A DNA stretch of 64,000 nt from Styela clava. Taxonomy: Eukaryota > Chordata > Ascidiacea > Stolidobranchia > Styelidae. Under the pieces are notes generated by a model. That model had not been told where the DNA came from. It saw nothing but the letters and a program-made list of their open reading frames with translations, and searched no databases. Position numbers and translations under genes: made by a program. Where the stretch lies: positions 11,375,135-11,439,134 of the forward strand of contig NC_135255.1 in NCBI RefSeq assembly GCF_964204865.1, written 5' to 3'. This document shows positions 23,678-36,197 of the stretch, piece after piece (the first letter of the stretch is position 1; every line of letters starts with the position of its first letter).

Positions 23678-24191
23678 CAAGGGTCCTCAACTACGGGGTC
23701 GTAATTTCCCAAAAAGACAACACCACAGCAACACGACTGAATATTATCAGTTTTTACAGTGTCAAATATACAACACCTATCATCAGATTTGATTGAAGCA
23801 TTGGATGACTCGTCAAGCGATCGCGGGTTGAAGATCGCATTTGATGGGGTTATCAGCTGCTGCAATGAATGTTGTGTTGACATCCGGAACTACCTACTCA
23901 TGTGAAAAGACCTTTTCTGCGTTTTCATACATAAAAAACAAATAGGCCTACAGATCAAAGCTAAAAGTAGAAGAAGATCTTCGAGTGGCTCTTCTATTGT
24001 GTTCAAAACACAAAGCTAATAATTCGCATTAGTCATAATAAACGCTATTATTCACGATTTTATGTGATAAGTCCCATATCATTTTGTACAAGAAATTGCT
24101 AATATCAATAATCGTCTTAAAATCGATAACTAATTACATGTTTACCAAATGCTTGGGTCGCGAAAAATTAAAAAGTAGTTGCGGACCCTTG
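23678..24191 (+). mobile_element. hAT relict with C-terminal dimerisation-domain remnant
   Basis: The left end CAAGGGTCCTCAACTAC and the right end, reversed, CAAGGGTCCGCAACTAC form terminal inverted repeats. TGCTAG lies outside both ends as a target duplication. On the plus strand at about 23880-24020 a decayed frame reads like the hAT C-terminal (hATC) domain: SCEKTFSAFSYIKNK, then RSKLKVEEDLRVAL after a frame change. It is internally deleted. Confidence 0.7.
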
Positions 24192-24557
24192 TGCTAGTTA
24201 GTAGACCTGCGGCAAGAGCTCAAGTCAATTAGATAATATATTATTTATACACTCCAGATTATTAGATGTTCTTGTAGACTTGATATACGCCGTTATCTTT
24301 CATTCCATGCATGTATATTTTTTATCAGTATATTTTTTTAATTTATTTTGGCAATGTACACCTTGTTGAAAATTTGCGATACGCATATTTTAATATCATG
24401 ACATGTACCGCAAAAATAGTGCAAGTTTCTGTAGTATAATTTGTATTGTGGTTCTGTCGGTTTGTTAAAATAGGTTCTGTGCAAGTAGCGATACTTACAT
24501 CAGGAATTTTATAATAAAATGTGTATCTTTTTGTTTAATATTTTGGTCTTATTGGGT
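24192..24557. other. intergenic, nothing recognised
   Basis: AT-rich; no feature seen. Confidence 0.5.
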
Positions 24558-25405
24558 GTTGATTTATCAAGTGAAGTTAGATGACTTTAACCTTAACTTC
24601 GTATACGCCTGATCATACCGCCGAGCCGAGTTATCCGAGAAACATCTGCGGATAATTAATTTTTCAGAAAATGTTCATTCGAAAGTTTGGTCCTAATTAT
24701 TGAGCATCGTTTTTTTTTTTATTCAGCTGTTTAACGATCGCAGGTTTATATCACCCATAGTCCGGCAGATAAGGGGACCTTTTTGGCCCAAGTTTGATTT
24801 CAGACATAAAGTTTTTTTTATTTGTGATTATTCATCCTGGGGTCATTGCCCATCATTTCTACATGGGTGTGGAGTTTGCAGCCTTGAGCAATTTTTTGCT
24901 CGATATTTGTATTAGTGTTTTTCGTCAAACCTGTGCATCATAATGACGCACAACCTGAACCATAACCTGTTACAATAATATGTTCAGGTTGTGCGCAATC
25001 TTGGTGCACAAACTACGCAAGCACCAAATTTATTAGGAAATAAAATCAATAACTTTTTGGTATTTATTGAGATATTTGTATTAGTGTTTTTCGTCAAACA
25101 TGTGCATAATCATGACGCACAACCTGAACCATAACCTGTTACAATACTATGTTTAGGTTGTGCGTAATCTTGGTGAACAAACTACGCAAGCACCAAATTT
25201 ACTAGGAAATAAAATCAATAACTTTTAAGTATTTGTTGAGCCCAGCTTTGGGTCGCGACCCATATACAGTATATGGGAATTCTGTCGAAACATACGCGTA
25301 AAATAAAGAGTACTATTTCAAAATACCCACTTTCGTTGCAATTACCAATACAAGCCTGCTAATGCAGTCGCCAGTGGTTCAATGGAGAACAGTCAATTAT
25401 TTGTT
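24558..25405. repeat. tandem duplication, unit 1 (848 bp)
   Basis: Nearly identical to 25406-26257, which follows directly. Inside the unit are two copies of a subrepeat of about 165 bp (about 24903-25068 and 25069-25238), each with an inverted pair around 'acaacctgaac' / 'gttcaggttgt'. 24745-24900 is a dispersed repeat that also occurs in reverse at 31930-32075. Confidence 0.9.
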
Positions 25406-26257
25406 GTTGATTTATCAAGTGAAGTTAGATGACTTTAACCTTAACTTCGTATACGCCTGATCATACCGCCGAGCCGAGTTATCCGAGAAACATCTGCGGA
25501 TAATTAATTTTTCAGAAAATGTTCATTCGAAAGTTTGGTCCTAATTATTGAGCATCGTTTTTTTTTTATTCAGCTGTTTAACGATCGCAGGTTTATATCA
25601 CCCATAGTCCGGCAGATAAGGGGACCTTTTTGGCCCAAGTTTGATTTCAGACATAAAGTTTTTTTTATTTGTGATTATTCATCCTGGGGTCATTGCCCAT
25701 CATTTCTACATGGGTGTGGAGTTTGCAGCCTTGAGCAATTTTTTTTACGGCTCGATATTTGTATTAGTGTTTTTCGTCAAACCTGTGCATCATAATGACG
25801 CACAAACTGAACCATAACCTGTTGCAATAATATGTTCAGGTTGTGCGCAATCTTGGTGCACAAACTACGCAAGCACCAAATTTATTAGGAAATAAAATCA
25901 ATAACTTTTTGGTATTTATTGAGATATTTGTATTAGTGTTTTTCGTCAAACATGTGCATAATCATGACGCACAACCTGAACCATAACCTGTTACAATACT
26001 ATGTTTAGGTTGTGCGTAATCTTGGTGAACAAACTACGCAAGCACCAAATTTACTAGGAAATAAAATCAATAACTTTTAAGTATTTGTCGAGCCCAGCTT
26101 TGGGTCGCGACCCATATACAGTATATGGGAATTCTGTCGAAACATACGCGTAAAATAAAGAGTACTATTTCAAAATACCCACTTTCGTTGCAATTACCAA
26201 TACAAGCCTGCTAATGCAGTCGCCAGTGGTTCAATGGAGAACAGTCAATTATTTGTT
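25406..26257. repeat. tandem duplication, unit 2 (852 bp)
   Basis: Second copy of 24558-25405. It differs by a few bases and a short insertion near 25741-25750. The very high identity implies a recent duplication. Confidence 0.9.
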
Positions 26258-26290
26258 AGCGAGAATTGTTATGTAGCGGGTTGATTACGA

Positions 26291-29200
26291 CAATGACATT
26301 AAACAACATGATGCGCAACTCCGGCATTTTTGTCCGAAGATCGTATTCGATAGCACGCTCCAATGCACATACTTGACGAGACGAAAACGAGCGGATGTGT
26401 GCTGCTTTCAAGGCGTAGCACGAATGGTGTTCGTGCCTGCTTTGACAGTTGTTGTCGATTTTAATGATATTTTTGAAAGTTGGGGTAAAAAGAAATCGGT
26501 AAAAGTTAGGTGAATACTATTGTTGTATATCACACCCGGGCATCGCACTGTTAAGTACATGTGGGAAAGCCAGCCTTTGTCAAATACTACGAAGTTATTA
26601 ATTCAGTACGGTACGTAGTTGCCCATTTGCCGAAATTACATATTTACTTACCCCTTATGGTTTCAAATAGTTCATGCACCTCCAGTTAGATTTTTTTAAT
26701 CAGTGAGGATATATACTCACTGTTGATTGCTGCTCATTGTAACATACTATTACGCATTCACTTTTATTTGCGTATTGAATCAAAGTGTTAACAAGTTCAC
26801 CTAACATTTCACTCATACCGGTCTATATTGTATAGTCTGATTTCTCAAGTATTTGGAGCCACGAATGCTTGTAATTTTCTGACTAAACCCTTTTATTAGT
26901 TGGTTTATATACCAAATTCAGTAAAATATTTTTTAAATAAAACATGAGATATTGGATTTATTAGCTTTTCCATTCTGAATCATATAGACTGCTTTATTTA
27001 TTCTTAACGAAAATTAATAAATCTCCTCTCTTTCTTCAGATGTGAAAGTTGTGGACAAACCTGTCTAAGCATTGTGAGACTCTTGCAGCACAAGAGGCAA
27101 TAGCAGAAATAGTAAGTATATCAATCAAGTAATTAAGCCGACATAAAGCAAAACTTTCAACTATTCGTCTAATCTCAATTTCCTATTATTTATTCACAGG
27201 ACAACTATAGCAGACGGGGAGATATCAGAAGTCTGGCGACATATCAGTGACAGTGTGATTCCAAGAAATATAATGCAATTGAAAATAGAAAATTGCAATA
27301 GAAAAACAACCTATGGAGGCATGCAAAGACATTTGACCCTCCGGTAGAGTTGTGTATGGCCCCCACATCCTGCAGGGCTTGGGGAAAATAACTAAAAATT
27401 CCAAAGCGTAAGATTGCATAAGCGGTCTTATTTGTAAAAAGGCACAAAACACGCCAGACATACTTAAAACAGCTTTGGAAATGAGGATTACGGGTACCTC
27501 ACTGCACCTGTGTTATATTTGGTTCATCAACTTTTGGTAGTACTATAGAAGAAATTCCGGAAGGGGTATAATCATCATTCATGATAAAATACTATCATAT
27601 ATTTTTTGAACAACTTCAATCTAGACCAGGGGTCTCAAACTCGCGGTCCCAGAGAACTTCCAGTGCGGCCCTCGAACGCTTAACAATAATTGTAATAGTA
27701 TTTTTGAAGTTTTTTTTTTATCTAAATGTAATAGATTTTTCAAACCTTCTAAAGTGAAATTGATTATTCACACAGAAAACAATTTACTGAAAGTAGTTTT
27801 GGAATATTAATTTTTTTGTCCACATTTTGACCCAATTAAGAATACACATCAAGCTAGCAAAAGAATACTTGAATAAAACACTTGAGTAATTAAATTAAAC
27901 GCAAAGTACATGAAGAAGGTGGCATTTTCGAAGAAAATGGGAGTTGTAACATTTCTGCTCTTCACAAAATTCTGAAGCACATTGTTTAATTTGTCATATT
28001 TCCGTCAATACAATCAAAAAACACAATAAGCTCAGCAGTCAATATGACAAATTCGAAGACCAACTTCGAACAGAAAATTTCCATGTGTTTGTATATTAAT
28101 ATAATTATACAACGACTTAGATACTAAAAATCAATATCAATAATAATTCAAGCAATCCTATGCCACGCAATGTAGTGCGAAATGTCTTGTCGAAAAAATC
28201 TGTCATTTTTTTTACTGATCTATACATGAAATGATAAAAGTAACTTTTTTGCATTACTGGAATTAATTAAACATTCGTAAAGATCCAGATAAACCCATGA
28301 TCATGTGGCCTCGTTAGTTAGAGTTGGTACTATAAAATCATTTCAGACTGGCCTTAGTATGCTGGTGACACAAAAAAGATGCCAAACGCCAGGACAAATG
28401 TAATTATTAAAACATTGAGTTTATTACTGTAGTATTTTTGTTAATTTTAGGTTCATATATTTAGATTAAGTTATTTTTAGTGTATGTATTATTCTTTCCT
28501 TATTCAAAGCTTGTTCAAAAATGATTTTGATGGTTGTACATAGAATTTTACGATTTTTTATAATAAATACTGTAACTTGCAAATGTTGCAATAATAGTGG
28601 AATGCAAATATTAATATGTAATTGCATTTGAAATTGAAGAAAATAATAAAACTTAATCCAACTGTTTAGTTGCATCACGATATATGTCACAAACTAAAAC
28701 TATCTTAAAAATATCTTTTAAGTATACATTATCAAAAACTGTTTGCGGCTCTTTTTACAATTTTCAAAATGCAATGCGGCTCTCGAAAACCCATGAGTTT
28801 GACACCACTGATCTATTCTAGACGATTCAAGCATTGCTTTGGGAAATTATATCACTTCAATTAAATTGAAATAATCTCGCTATATTAAATACAAAATCGT
28901 TGCTATCATAAAGGTAAACCAATTCAGCCACTCGAAATATATTGGCCTTCACAAAGCAATGGAGGCAAAATTGAGAGTTCATGAGCTATGAACATTTGTT
29001 CTTTTCTTTGTCTTGAACTTTCCATACTCCACAGCCCCTATTAATTTTTTTTAATTTCAATTACCATGTGATGGTCATACATATCTTTAACTTGTATTTT
29101 CTGTCATGATGTATTATCTCAATGTGCCAAACTATTAATTAGTGTGCATATTCTGCTTCCAGATGACATAAATGTATTGTCATGTTTATTACCTCAGCTT

Positions 29201-30101
29201 GGAGTATTGACATGAAAAAGGTGCCAGTAAATTAGGTAAAAAAATTTTCAACTCATTGTTATAATCAGAATTCACAATCAATAGGAATTATAAACAGCCA
29301 ACAATCAGTGAGAATTATATGCGAAATTCCTCAGAATAAATTTGTCTAAAATCGGAGGAAGGCAAAAAATATAGGTAGTTTCCATCCACACAAGCATTTC
29401 AAGAAGACTTGCTCGAGCCAAACTAAATGAGCATCGTCAGGTGATCGGTAAGGCTGCAAGTTGAATTCAGCCCTGCAACCTCCTGCATAGAAGATAATAT
29501 TAATTAGTGGGCTATGAGCTAAATTCCTAAATTTAAACAAACCTATCTACGATGCATTATGTACCAGCGATGTTACCTACGATTAACTGAATATGTAATA
29601 TGTCTAATAAATTCACCTACAAAAGCAAGTTCGATAGGTGCAAACTTTGTGTTATGGAATTGTATCGCAGCACAGTTTTGTATGACACCCTCTTTAAATG
29701 AAATTTCAATGATTAAGCGCAAACATTAAAATTACTAACTTTGAACTTTGTCATTATCTGCAAAATGTTCCACACAAATCTTTCCGCTATCGCGTTTGTA
29801 ATCTTCTCTGATAAAAAAAAAACGTCTATGATGTCCAGAATTGCTCTTTACAGCTTGCCTGTTATTCCAGCTTTCCAAGTAAGCAAAACTTCTTAGATAT
29901 AGAGATTATTTTGTTTCGTTACAGGCGCAAAAAGGCAGGTACTACACGTAAAAAATACGCCGAGTAGCAAAAGCGAGCGGAAAACGGACGCGAAAGGCGA
30001 CGAGAAATATGTGCATTGGAGCGTATCATGAAATACAATGTTTTGCCTGTAGTCTTATGGAGTGACGTCAGAGTTGCCTATCATGTTGTTTAATGTCATT
30101 G
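26291..30101 (-). mobile_element. THAP-bearing, P-element-like transposon, copy 3
   Basis: A 3811-bp element with terminal inverted repeats CAATGACATTAAACAACATG. It is flanked by ATTACGA on both sides; counting the G before it the duplication may be GATTACGA, which would be the 8 bp typical of P elements and hATs. It contains a nested hAT (27627-28810) and a minus-strand THAP remnant (29745-29809, REDYKRDS...KICVEHF). The exon-like segments are shared with copies 1 and 2. No full transposase is readable. Confidence 0.7.
27627..28810. mobile_element. nested hAT-type element in copy 3
   Basis: Same element and insertion point as 18405-19573: starts caggggtctcaaactcgcgg, ends gagtttgacaccactg. 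Confidence 0.7.
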
Positions 30102-31805
30102 ATTACGACGACGCAGTGAAAGATAATATCCCGAGAATAAGAATGAGAAAATTGCTACATTTTATAGTATATCCCTGCGGAAGAATGTAGTTCATTCTTA
30201 TGTTCCATGCCAATGCTTTTCAAACTACCAAAGACTCTCAACACTTTTGCTTCTCTTCTATTAAAATACATTGGTATTATATATTCGCATTTCCATCTGT
30301 TTGTTCGTGCTCCCAGATAACCAATCGGCGGCCTCCAAGGAGGACGGGGTCCCCTTTTAAGAAACCCTGTCATAAACTAAAAGAGGCGACCGTGCTTCTC
30401 CTGCCTGTTGTCATGCTGTCCCTGGAATTCAGCTACAACAAAAATTTCACAAAAACGGATTTTTATGATTTTATTAATATTCTCAACAATGAATGATATA
30501 CGGGTGGTAAAATGCCAAGTTATTCCAACAACATGATCATGTTTTGCAATTTGCAACCAATATTTTGTATGTACCTTTGTTTGACAGAGCCCCAAGAGCT
30601 CTAACTAACTACAAATATCAAAAATGTGAGGCCAAAATAGTCACACTACAGCATTGTCAAATGTGCTGTATTTACGATAGATAACAGGTTTACCAAAAAG
30701 AATTACATGAAAAATGGTAAAATAAAGATCAATTCAGCAATATCTACTTGGTGATATGCATCTGTTGATGATTTTATGTGTTTGTTTCGGAAGTTTAATT
30801 ACAGAATTAATTGTGGTTGTTGGGGATGTTTTAAAAAAGGTTGCATGGAAAAAAGTTTTCACAAAATGTCAAGGTTTGATGGTAGTAGATAAGTAGAAAA
30901 AATACTCCCATGTTTTTTTTCATTCGATAACCACGCCACAGAACTTCCCCGATAAGAATACGCAGCAATTACGAGAGGCAGAAATGCCAAGATGGGATTT
31001 CATCGCATTGCAAACCAATATTAGCAATTCTTATATATATTTGCTCATTCCCATCTGAACAGCGTGGAAAAGATTATACCCATCTACACATTTTAAGAAC
31101 TATGTCAGATGAGAGTCGTATTATAGAATATCAGTAAAGGAAGAGAATGAAAAAGCTGAAACTAGTATTCTTTAGAACAGCATACAAATTCTATGGAATG
31201 AAATCATACACAAAAGCTCGTCAAAAACCTATAGCTCAATAATCAAGTGGAATTTGATGCATGTTCGCAAAAATTTGCGCGTTACTACGTACAACCGAAG
31301 CACGCAGGAAAATGTGTGTGATGTATTAGTATTCAAAACGTTTGATTCAACTATGTTGGCATAACAGGTGCACATCTCGGTTTCGCATACGCATACCTTC
31401 TATCTCCACAAGGATACTGTATATTAATTTTGCCAAAGTCAATGCAGCACTGAAAGGTTGCGGTTCTTCCAAAAGAAAACACGTTACACATCTTTAGATA
31501 CCAGTGGACGGCTTTACATGGCCTTGTTCAGAGTGAAAGACCAGGTCAAATATTCCAATCCAATTCAACTAATAAAATATTTCCAAAGTCCCTAAGCTTA
31601 AACTCGGAAAACGAAATGCGCGCGGCAACGCAAATGTAGTTTGAAGAGCGCAATAGAAAGTGGCTAGATGCTGTCGATGGATCTTGGCTTGTATTAGTGA
31701 AATAAACTACTATTTATTGTACTAAAATTGAATTTCTGACACTGTAAGGAGATTCAATGTTACTATGTATGCAAAACTAAACCATGTAGTTATGAAATAA
31801 TTGTT
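30102..31805. other. intergenic, nothing recognised
   Basis: No gene supported. Short overlapping frames near 30155-30595 show no family features. Confidence 0.45.
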
Positions 31806-31925
31806 TTTAACAAAAAGGCGCTCCTGAAGTATTCGTACCAAGATGGCGCACAACCTGAACATTGTATGTTTACCGGGTTGAGGTTCAGGATGTGCGTCAT
31901 CTTGGACCGAATACTTTAAATCCAC
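31806..31925. mobile_element. small inverted-repeat element (MITE-like)
   Basis: A fold-back of about 120 bp: the left half starts ggcgctcctgaagtattcg, and the right half is its imperfect reverse complement, with the inner pair 'cacaacctgaac' / 'gttcaggatgtg'. The ends resemble M1 MITE ends and the centre resembles the subrepeat at 24930-25010. Confidence 0.55.
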
Positions 31926-32084
31926 TTAAAAAAAATTGCTCAAAATTATATACTCCACACCCACCTGGGTATTATTTTATATGTCATATACATTATATCT
32001 AAACAATAAAAAAAAACTTTATGTCCCAAAACAATGTTAAGGCCCGATTCTGCCGGACTATTAGTTAGGGTCACACAGCGATAG

Positions 32085-32296
32085 AACTCTGGACACACAC
32101 CGCGTGTCCCACCACCAATTAAACGACATAATTCACCCAAAATCAATAGGCTTCTGGTCCGAGTTACGATGAATGCATATGCAAAATTTAGAGCAGATTC
32201 AACCTCGCTTTCGTGAGGTATCGCGTAACATACGAAAGTGTCTCTCAGACAAATATCTATCAACATACTTACCGATCCAGATCGATAAGTAACAAC
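32085..32296. mobile_element. MITE-like repeat family C, copy 1
   Basis: Reverse complement of 37632-37885: shared blocks 'aaaatcaatag', 'ctggtccg', 'gcaaaattt' and 'tgaggtatcgc'. One edge has the palindromic 'cttaccgatccagatcgataagt'. 31930-32075 beside it is a reversed copy of the repeat at 24745-24900. Confidence 0.55.
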
Positions 32297-33112
32297 TTTT
32301 AATACATACCTATCTCATGTTCTAAACATTTAAGAGGTTATTTGTCGGCAACTTGTTTACTGCTTTCATTCTGTCACTGCATTCTCAAATTATGTCTTGA
32401 ATCATGTTACTTTTATATATCTGATGCCTCACTACCACTTGAGTTTTTCACTGCTGCAATTGAATGACTTTTTTTGTATGTTGTGTAATGTTTTTCAATC
32501 ACACAATGAAATTTATAATTTCCATAACCTACATCCAGGCCATAAAAATTTTGCAGTCCTGATTTATAATTATTATGCATCTGTCAAATTTTGCAGCATA
32601 GGTGAGCCATATATATCCATATAGATATATACTGGTTATAACCTTTTATCAAAGAAATACCCTTATACATACACCAATCGCAAGTTGTACTTGTTTCAAG
32701 TTGCAGGGAATCATAGCTATTCTGCAAGCGGCAGTCAAATAAAAAGACTGGAACAGAATGAAAGAGCTAGCTACTTCTCAACTGAATAGAAATCCCTTCA
32801 TAGCACACTAGAACAGAAACGGTGATACAGATAATTGGCACATCAAGTTACCACTCAGTTTGAAAACAGATTTTGTGGAGCAATTTATTTCCAAATTAAC
32901 TCTCAAATGCTTCACAAGTCCAGCAGTTAAAAGTTACCAAATGTGAATACAGGTAATAAATTGGGTAGGCAAAACTAAACACAAAAGATTACGGTTCTTC
33001 CAAACTATGGAAGCTTCTTACCTATCAGTGGCTGCTTCCGTACAGCTTCCTTTAAAGCCATGGTATTCGGAAAGAAATTTATGACAGAATGTGGAACAAT
33101 TATTCTAATTTC
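32297..33112. other. region 3' of PARL, no other gene
   Basis: Downstream of the minus-strand PARL gene. The segment from about 33045 to 33112 is probably PARL 3' UTR, because related sequence appears next to the PARL-like fragment at 58805-58895. No AATAAA was identified close to the stop codon. Confidence 0.45.
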
Positions 33113-34273
33113 CTATTTTTTGCCCCAGTATTCCATCACCTTTCTACACCAATTATCGAATGCTTCTTCACCATATTTAGCATACCATATACCAAACAAC
33201 ATTCCTCCCAAATGGCCCGCATGATCAAATATCATATACCTCCATTTAGAGAACGCACCAATCAATAGTCCTACTGTATCAAAACCTATAATAAAATTTT
33301 TTGCTGCATCAGCAGAAAATGTAAAATTGGGCAAAAAGACAATAGAGAGCAAATTATTTGGCATTTTTTCACAAGTGTAACCGATAAGACCCATTATTGC
33401 CCCAGAAGCTCCAAGAGAGGGATGTGGAATGCGTCCAATGTTCTTTACCATAATCGATAACAGGCTGCTGCACATCCCAGCAGTTAAATAAAATGCAAAG
33501 TATCTTTCATGGCTATTAACACCAGATTTTTGGGAGCGAGATTTAGAGAGTTGATTCCAAGCCATGCAAAAACTTGAAAGGACATACATATTTAAATAAA
33601 AATGAATAAAACTTTTATGACTGAACATTGATAAAATCATTGCGGCAAACTGATTTGAAGTATTTGCAAGAGACAAAGTAAACCATCGGATCATTATTTG
33701 AGGATTGCAAACTTTCCAGCCTAGGAATACAAGAAAATTTAAACCAATGATTCCATAAGTCACTTTGTGCACGGGAGAAAGATGACTCCAAATTTGATTA
33801 AACTCTGTCCTGGCTTCACCCTGTTTTTTTAAAGGCTTTTTCTTCAACCCTTGATTCCAAAAATCTTCATGGTATTTTTTGAAGTTTTCTCGTTGCCATA
33901 TTGCACAACCCCCAAACACAACAAGTGCAAATCCTGCTGTATACATTCCGGATTTCAATAAAGAAAACAGAACACCTGGGTCATGTGCATTGCTGTAATT
34001 TGTTTTTGTTTCGTCTTTTTGACTTTTTTGGTTTGAATGAGTCACTTTTTCGGTTAATTTTTTTTTCAAACTCTCAGTTTTCTTTGTCCTAAATCCGCGA
34101 AAAGTGAATAACTGTAATTTGTATACCTTTGAAACATTACTTTTTGTATTCATCAATACTTGACCTAAGGTTCCGCATCTCCTTTGAGTAACTTTAAATG
34201 TAGAAAGCATTCGCAATCCAGAATATTGACCAAGTCTGCAATATCTCACACTCCAATGATAAAAGCAATTCAT
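33113..34273 (-). CDS. PARL: presenilin-associated rhomboid-like protease, single exon
   Basis: Encodes 386 residues (human PARL is 379). PARL is the inner-mitochondrial-membrane rhomboid protease that cleaves substrates such as PINK1 and PGAM5. The N-terminus is basic and Ser/Thr-rich, a plausible mitochondrial targeting region. One membrane segment follows at about 108-125, then the six-helix rhomboid core from about 170. Catalytic motifs are present: Ser290 in GASGA and His354 in HAGHLGG. The supporting HFYLN motif (Asn228) is also present. The coding frame is unbroken with no introns, unlike the multi-exon vertebrate gene, which suggests intron loss or a functional retrocopy. Broken copies of parts of this gene lie at 1-243, 7126-7369, about 51430-51510 and 58805-58895. 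Confidence 0.93.
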   Translation of the reverse strand: MNCFYHWSVRYCRLGQYSGLRMLSTFKVTQRRCGTLGQVLMNTKSNVSKVYKLQLFTFRGFRTKKTESLKKKLTEKVTHSNQKSQKDETKTNYSNAHDPGVLFSLLKSGMYTAGFALVVFGGCAIWQRENFKKYHEDFWNQGLKKKPLKKQGEARTEFNQIWSHLSPVHKVTYGIIGLNFLVFLGWKVCNPQIMIRWFTLSLANTSNQFAAMILSMFSHKSFIHFYLNMYVLSSFCMAWNQLSKSRSQKSGVNSHERYFAFYLTAGMCSSLLSIMVKNIGRIPHPSLGASGAIMGLIGYTCEKMPNNLLSIVFLPNFTFSADAAKNFIIGFDTVGLLIGAFSKWRYMIFDHAGHLGGMLFGIWYAKYGEEAFDNWCRKVMEYWGKK

Positions 34274-34934
34274 TTTATGAATAAAAATTGAATAGTTGAT
34301 TAGTTGAGTCTGGTGAAACCCAGTAATATGTTCTTTTACCTAGGTCCAATGTCACAAGATCATGTATCTTGGTATCAGAGCTAATATTGAAAAGTAGACA
34401 TAATGCAAAAGATAAATTGAGGCATTGAGTAAGCTTCTGGACGAGTCCGCTCTTTTTTTAATGCCAAATGATGAATTACTTTGCATTCCGAAATACAAAA
34501 ATAGAACATTTGCATAGAAAATTCAAAAAATTTTATACATGCACAATATGTAGATGAAAAATTATTACCCACATTGATTATCCAATTTGATATTCCAAGT
34601 TATATTGTCCAGTTGAATCGTTTTCCATGTTGTGATTTGCAGAGTACCATTTAAAGATTAGATTTATTTTAGTTTATGGAGTATATAGGCATGTAAAAGA
34701 AAAACTCGAAATTAATATACATACGGTACTACTCTACTAAGAGTCATATATGCACCCGAATGCCACTGCTCCAACAGTCCAATGTATATACATATAAACA
34801 GACACATCCCCTTTCTGCTTGTATGTCCTGATGTAGCCTATGTATGTAGGTTGATATCTGAGTTTGCATCAATAACGCTGATTAAATAAAATAAAATTCA
34901 TGGTTTTTGGTTCCAGGCATATTACTTCTGTAGT
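34274..34934. other. region 5' of PARL, nothing recognised
   Basis: Presumably includes the PARL promoter on the minus strand; no motif stands out. The PARL-like homology seen in the broken copies does not extend into this region. Confidence 0.4.
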
Positions 34935-35215
34935 CTACTTGGCGGATCCATCTCCAAATTGACAATAAAAAATAGAAAGAACAAAATATATTAAGTATTT
35001 GGGTATAATCCTAGATGAGAACTTGTCATGGGAACCTCATATTGATCACTTATGTCTGTATGTCATGTAAACAAGTTTCACAATCACTTGGAATATTGTA
35101 TAAATTATGTAGAATCCTCGTTACCGGTATCGATGTATTAAAAATGGTATATTACTGTATTATTGTCTTATATACTCTCATCTGAAATATGGCATTATAA
35201 GTTGGGGAGGAACTA
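34935..35215 (+). pseudogene. LINE reverse-transcriptase C-terminal relict
   Basis: A decayed frame reads KYLGIILDENLSWEPHI, followed after indels by LKMVYYC and LKYGIISWGG. These are the conserved blocks downstream of the RT domain in CR1/L2-type LINEs, and the equivalents in the LINE at 38599-39303 read KYLEITIDDELSWKPHI and LQYGLLSWGS. It has several stops and is truncated on both sides. Confidence 0.65.
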
Positions 35216-35598
35216 ATACAGTACGGCACACTGTATAGATCGGGTGACATTGTCTCGTTTCAGAGAAACCCCTCTTTTGGGAGACGTCTGGACATTGATA
35301 TCGCTAATAATACAGTATAATGAAGTTGCACAAAATACTACAAAAAAGCGCAATATAATAATGTCATAATTGAATTCCTTGCGAAAAAATAATCCGATTC
35401 ACCAAAGGAAAATTTTTTTTACCGTGGCGTGCGAGAGTTTTTAGCAAAAAACGGCAAGTTTGGTCATGTGACAGCCACGATTACCGTAATTCAGATTATT
35501 ATTGAGACAAGCATGGCGAGATATGAAGCATCTGGTGTGGTGCCAGACGCCCCTCGTTTGTGAGACACATGGAGTGTTTGTTTTATTGAGCCGAATGG

Positions 35599-35693
35599 GA
35601 TTCGAACCTGCGAACCCACGCAGAGTAATTAGAGGTGCAGTGGCGAGCGTATTCGTATTCCTAACGCAGCTTAGCCCGTTGAGCCACACCGCC
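35599..35693 (-). repeat. tRNA-derived SINE, head fragment
   Basis: Minus-strand tRNA-like head nearly identical to that at 3361-3446: box B at 35599-35608 and box A at 35675-35686. It has a small 'attcgt' duplication near 35650-35660. The body downstream on the minus strand does not match the first copy, so this is a truncated or mosaic copy. Confidence 0.65.
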
Positions 35694-36197
35694 GTGTCAA
35701 AGGATTAGTAATTCTGCATAACCAGGCAATTCGCTGCATGCTATATATACTAGTATACCTCAATCAATTTACACACTTCAGTGCCTGTCAATCGGGGAAT
35801 CCCCATAAGTTATCTGGTGGGCTCGATTAGAGATGTTGCCATGTACTATTCATGGTAGTCTCATAGGATTTAGGATAGGATATAACTTTCATGTCTCTTG
35901 GATGTGGTTCAACTGCCAAAGCCTGGTCATTCATATTAAAAGTGTTCTAAAAACGTAACTTCTTTAAAAAAAAAAAAGTTAGATGTTGAACCTCGGGTGT
36001 CGCTGCTCGATAACCATTCCTGGTTCTCCGCGACTTCCCTTCCCCAGTAAAAATGTGTTTTCAGTTTTGTATTTTGTTAATTTCGTACCTATGTTATTTT
36101 TTACTGAATGGGAAAAAATAAACTTGACTATCTGCAGAATCACAGCACCTTCATAACTCACTCTTATACCATCAGCGTGTCTGAGTGTGGAGTATTA

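Noticed and set aside
24700-25795. Repeated frames with a SSWGHCPSFLHGCGVC peptide
   Set aside because: The frame is doubled only because the DNA is tandemly duplicated. The related repeat at 31930-32075 does not keep it open, so it is not supported as a gene.
30155-30595. Overlapping open frames of 70-100 codons on both strands
   Set aside because: No domain, no splice context and no repeat in other parts of the window; chance frames.
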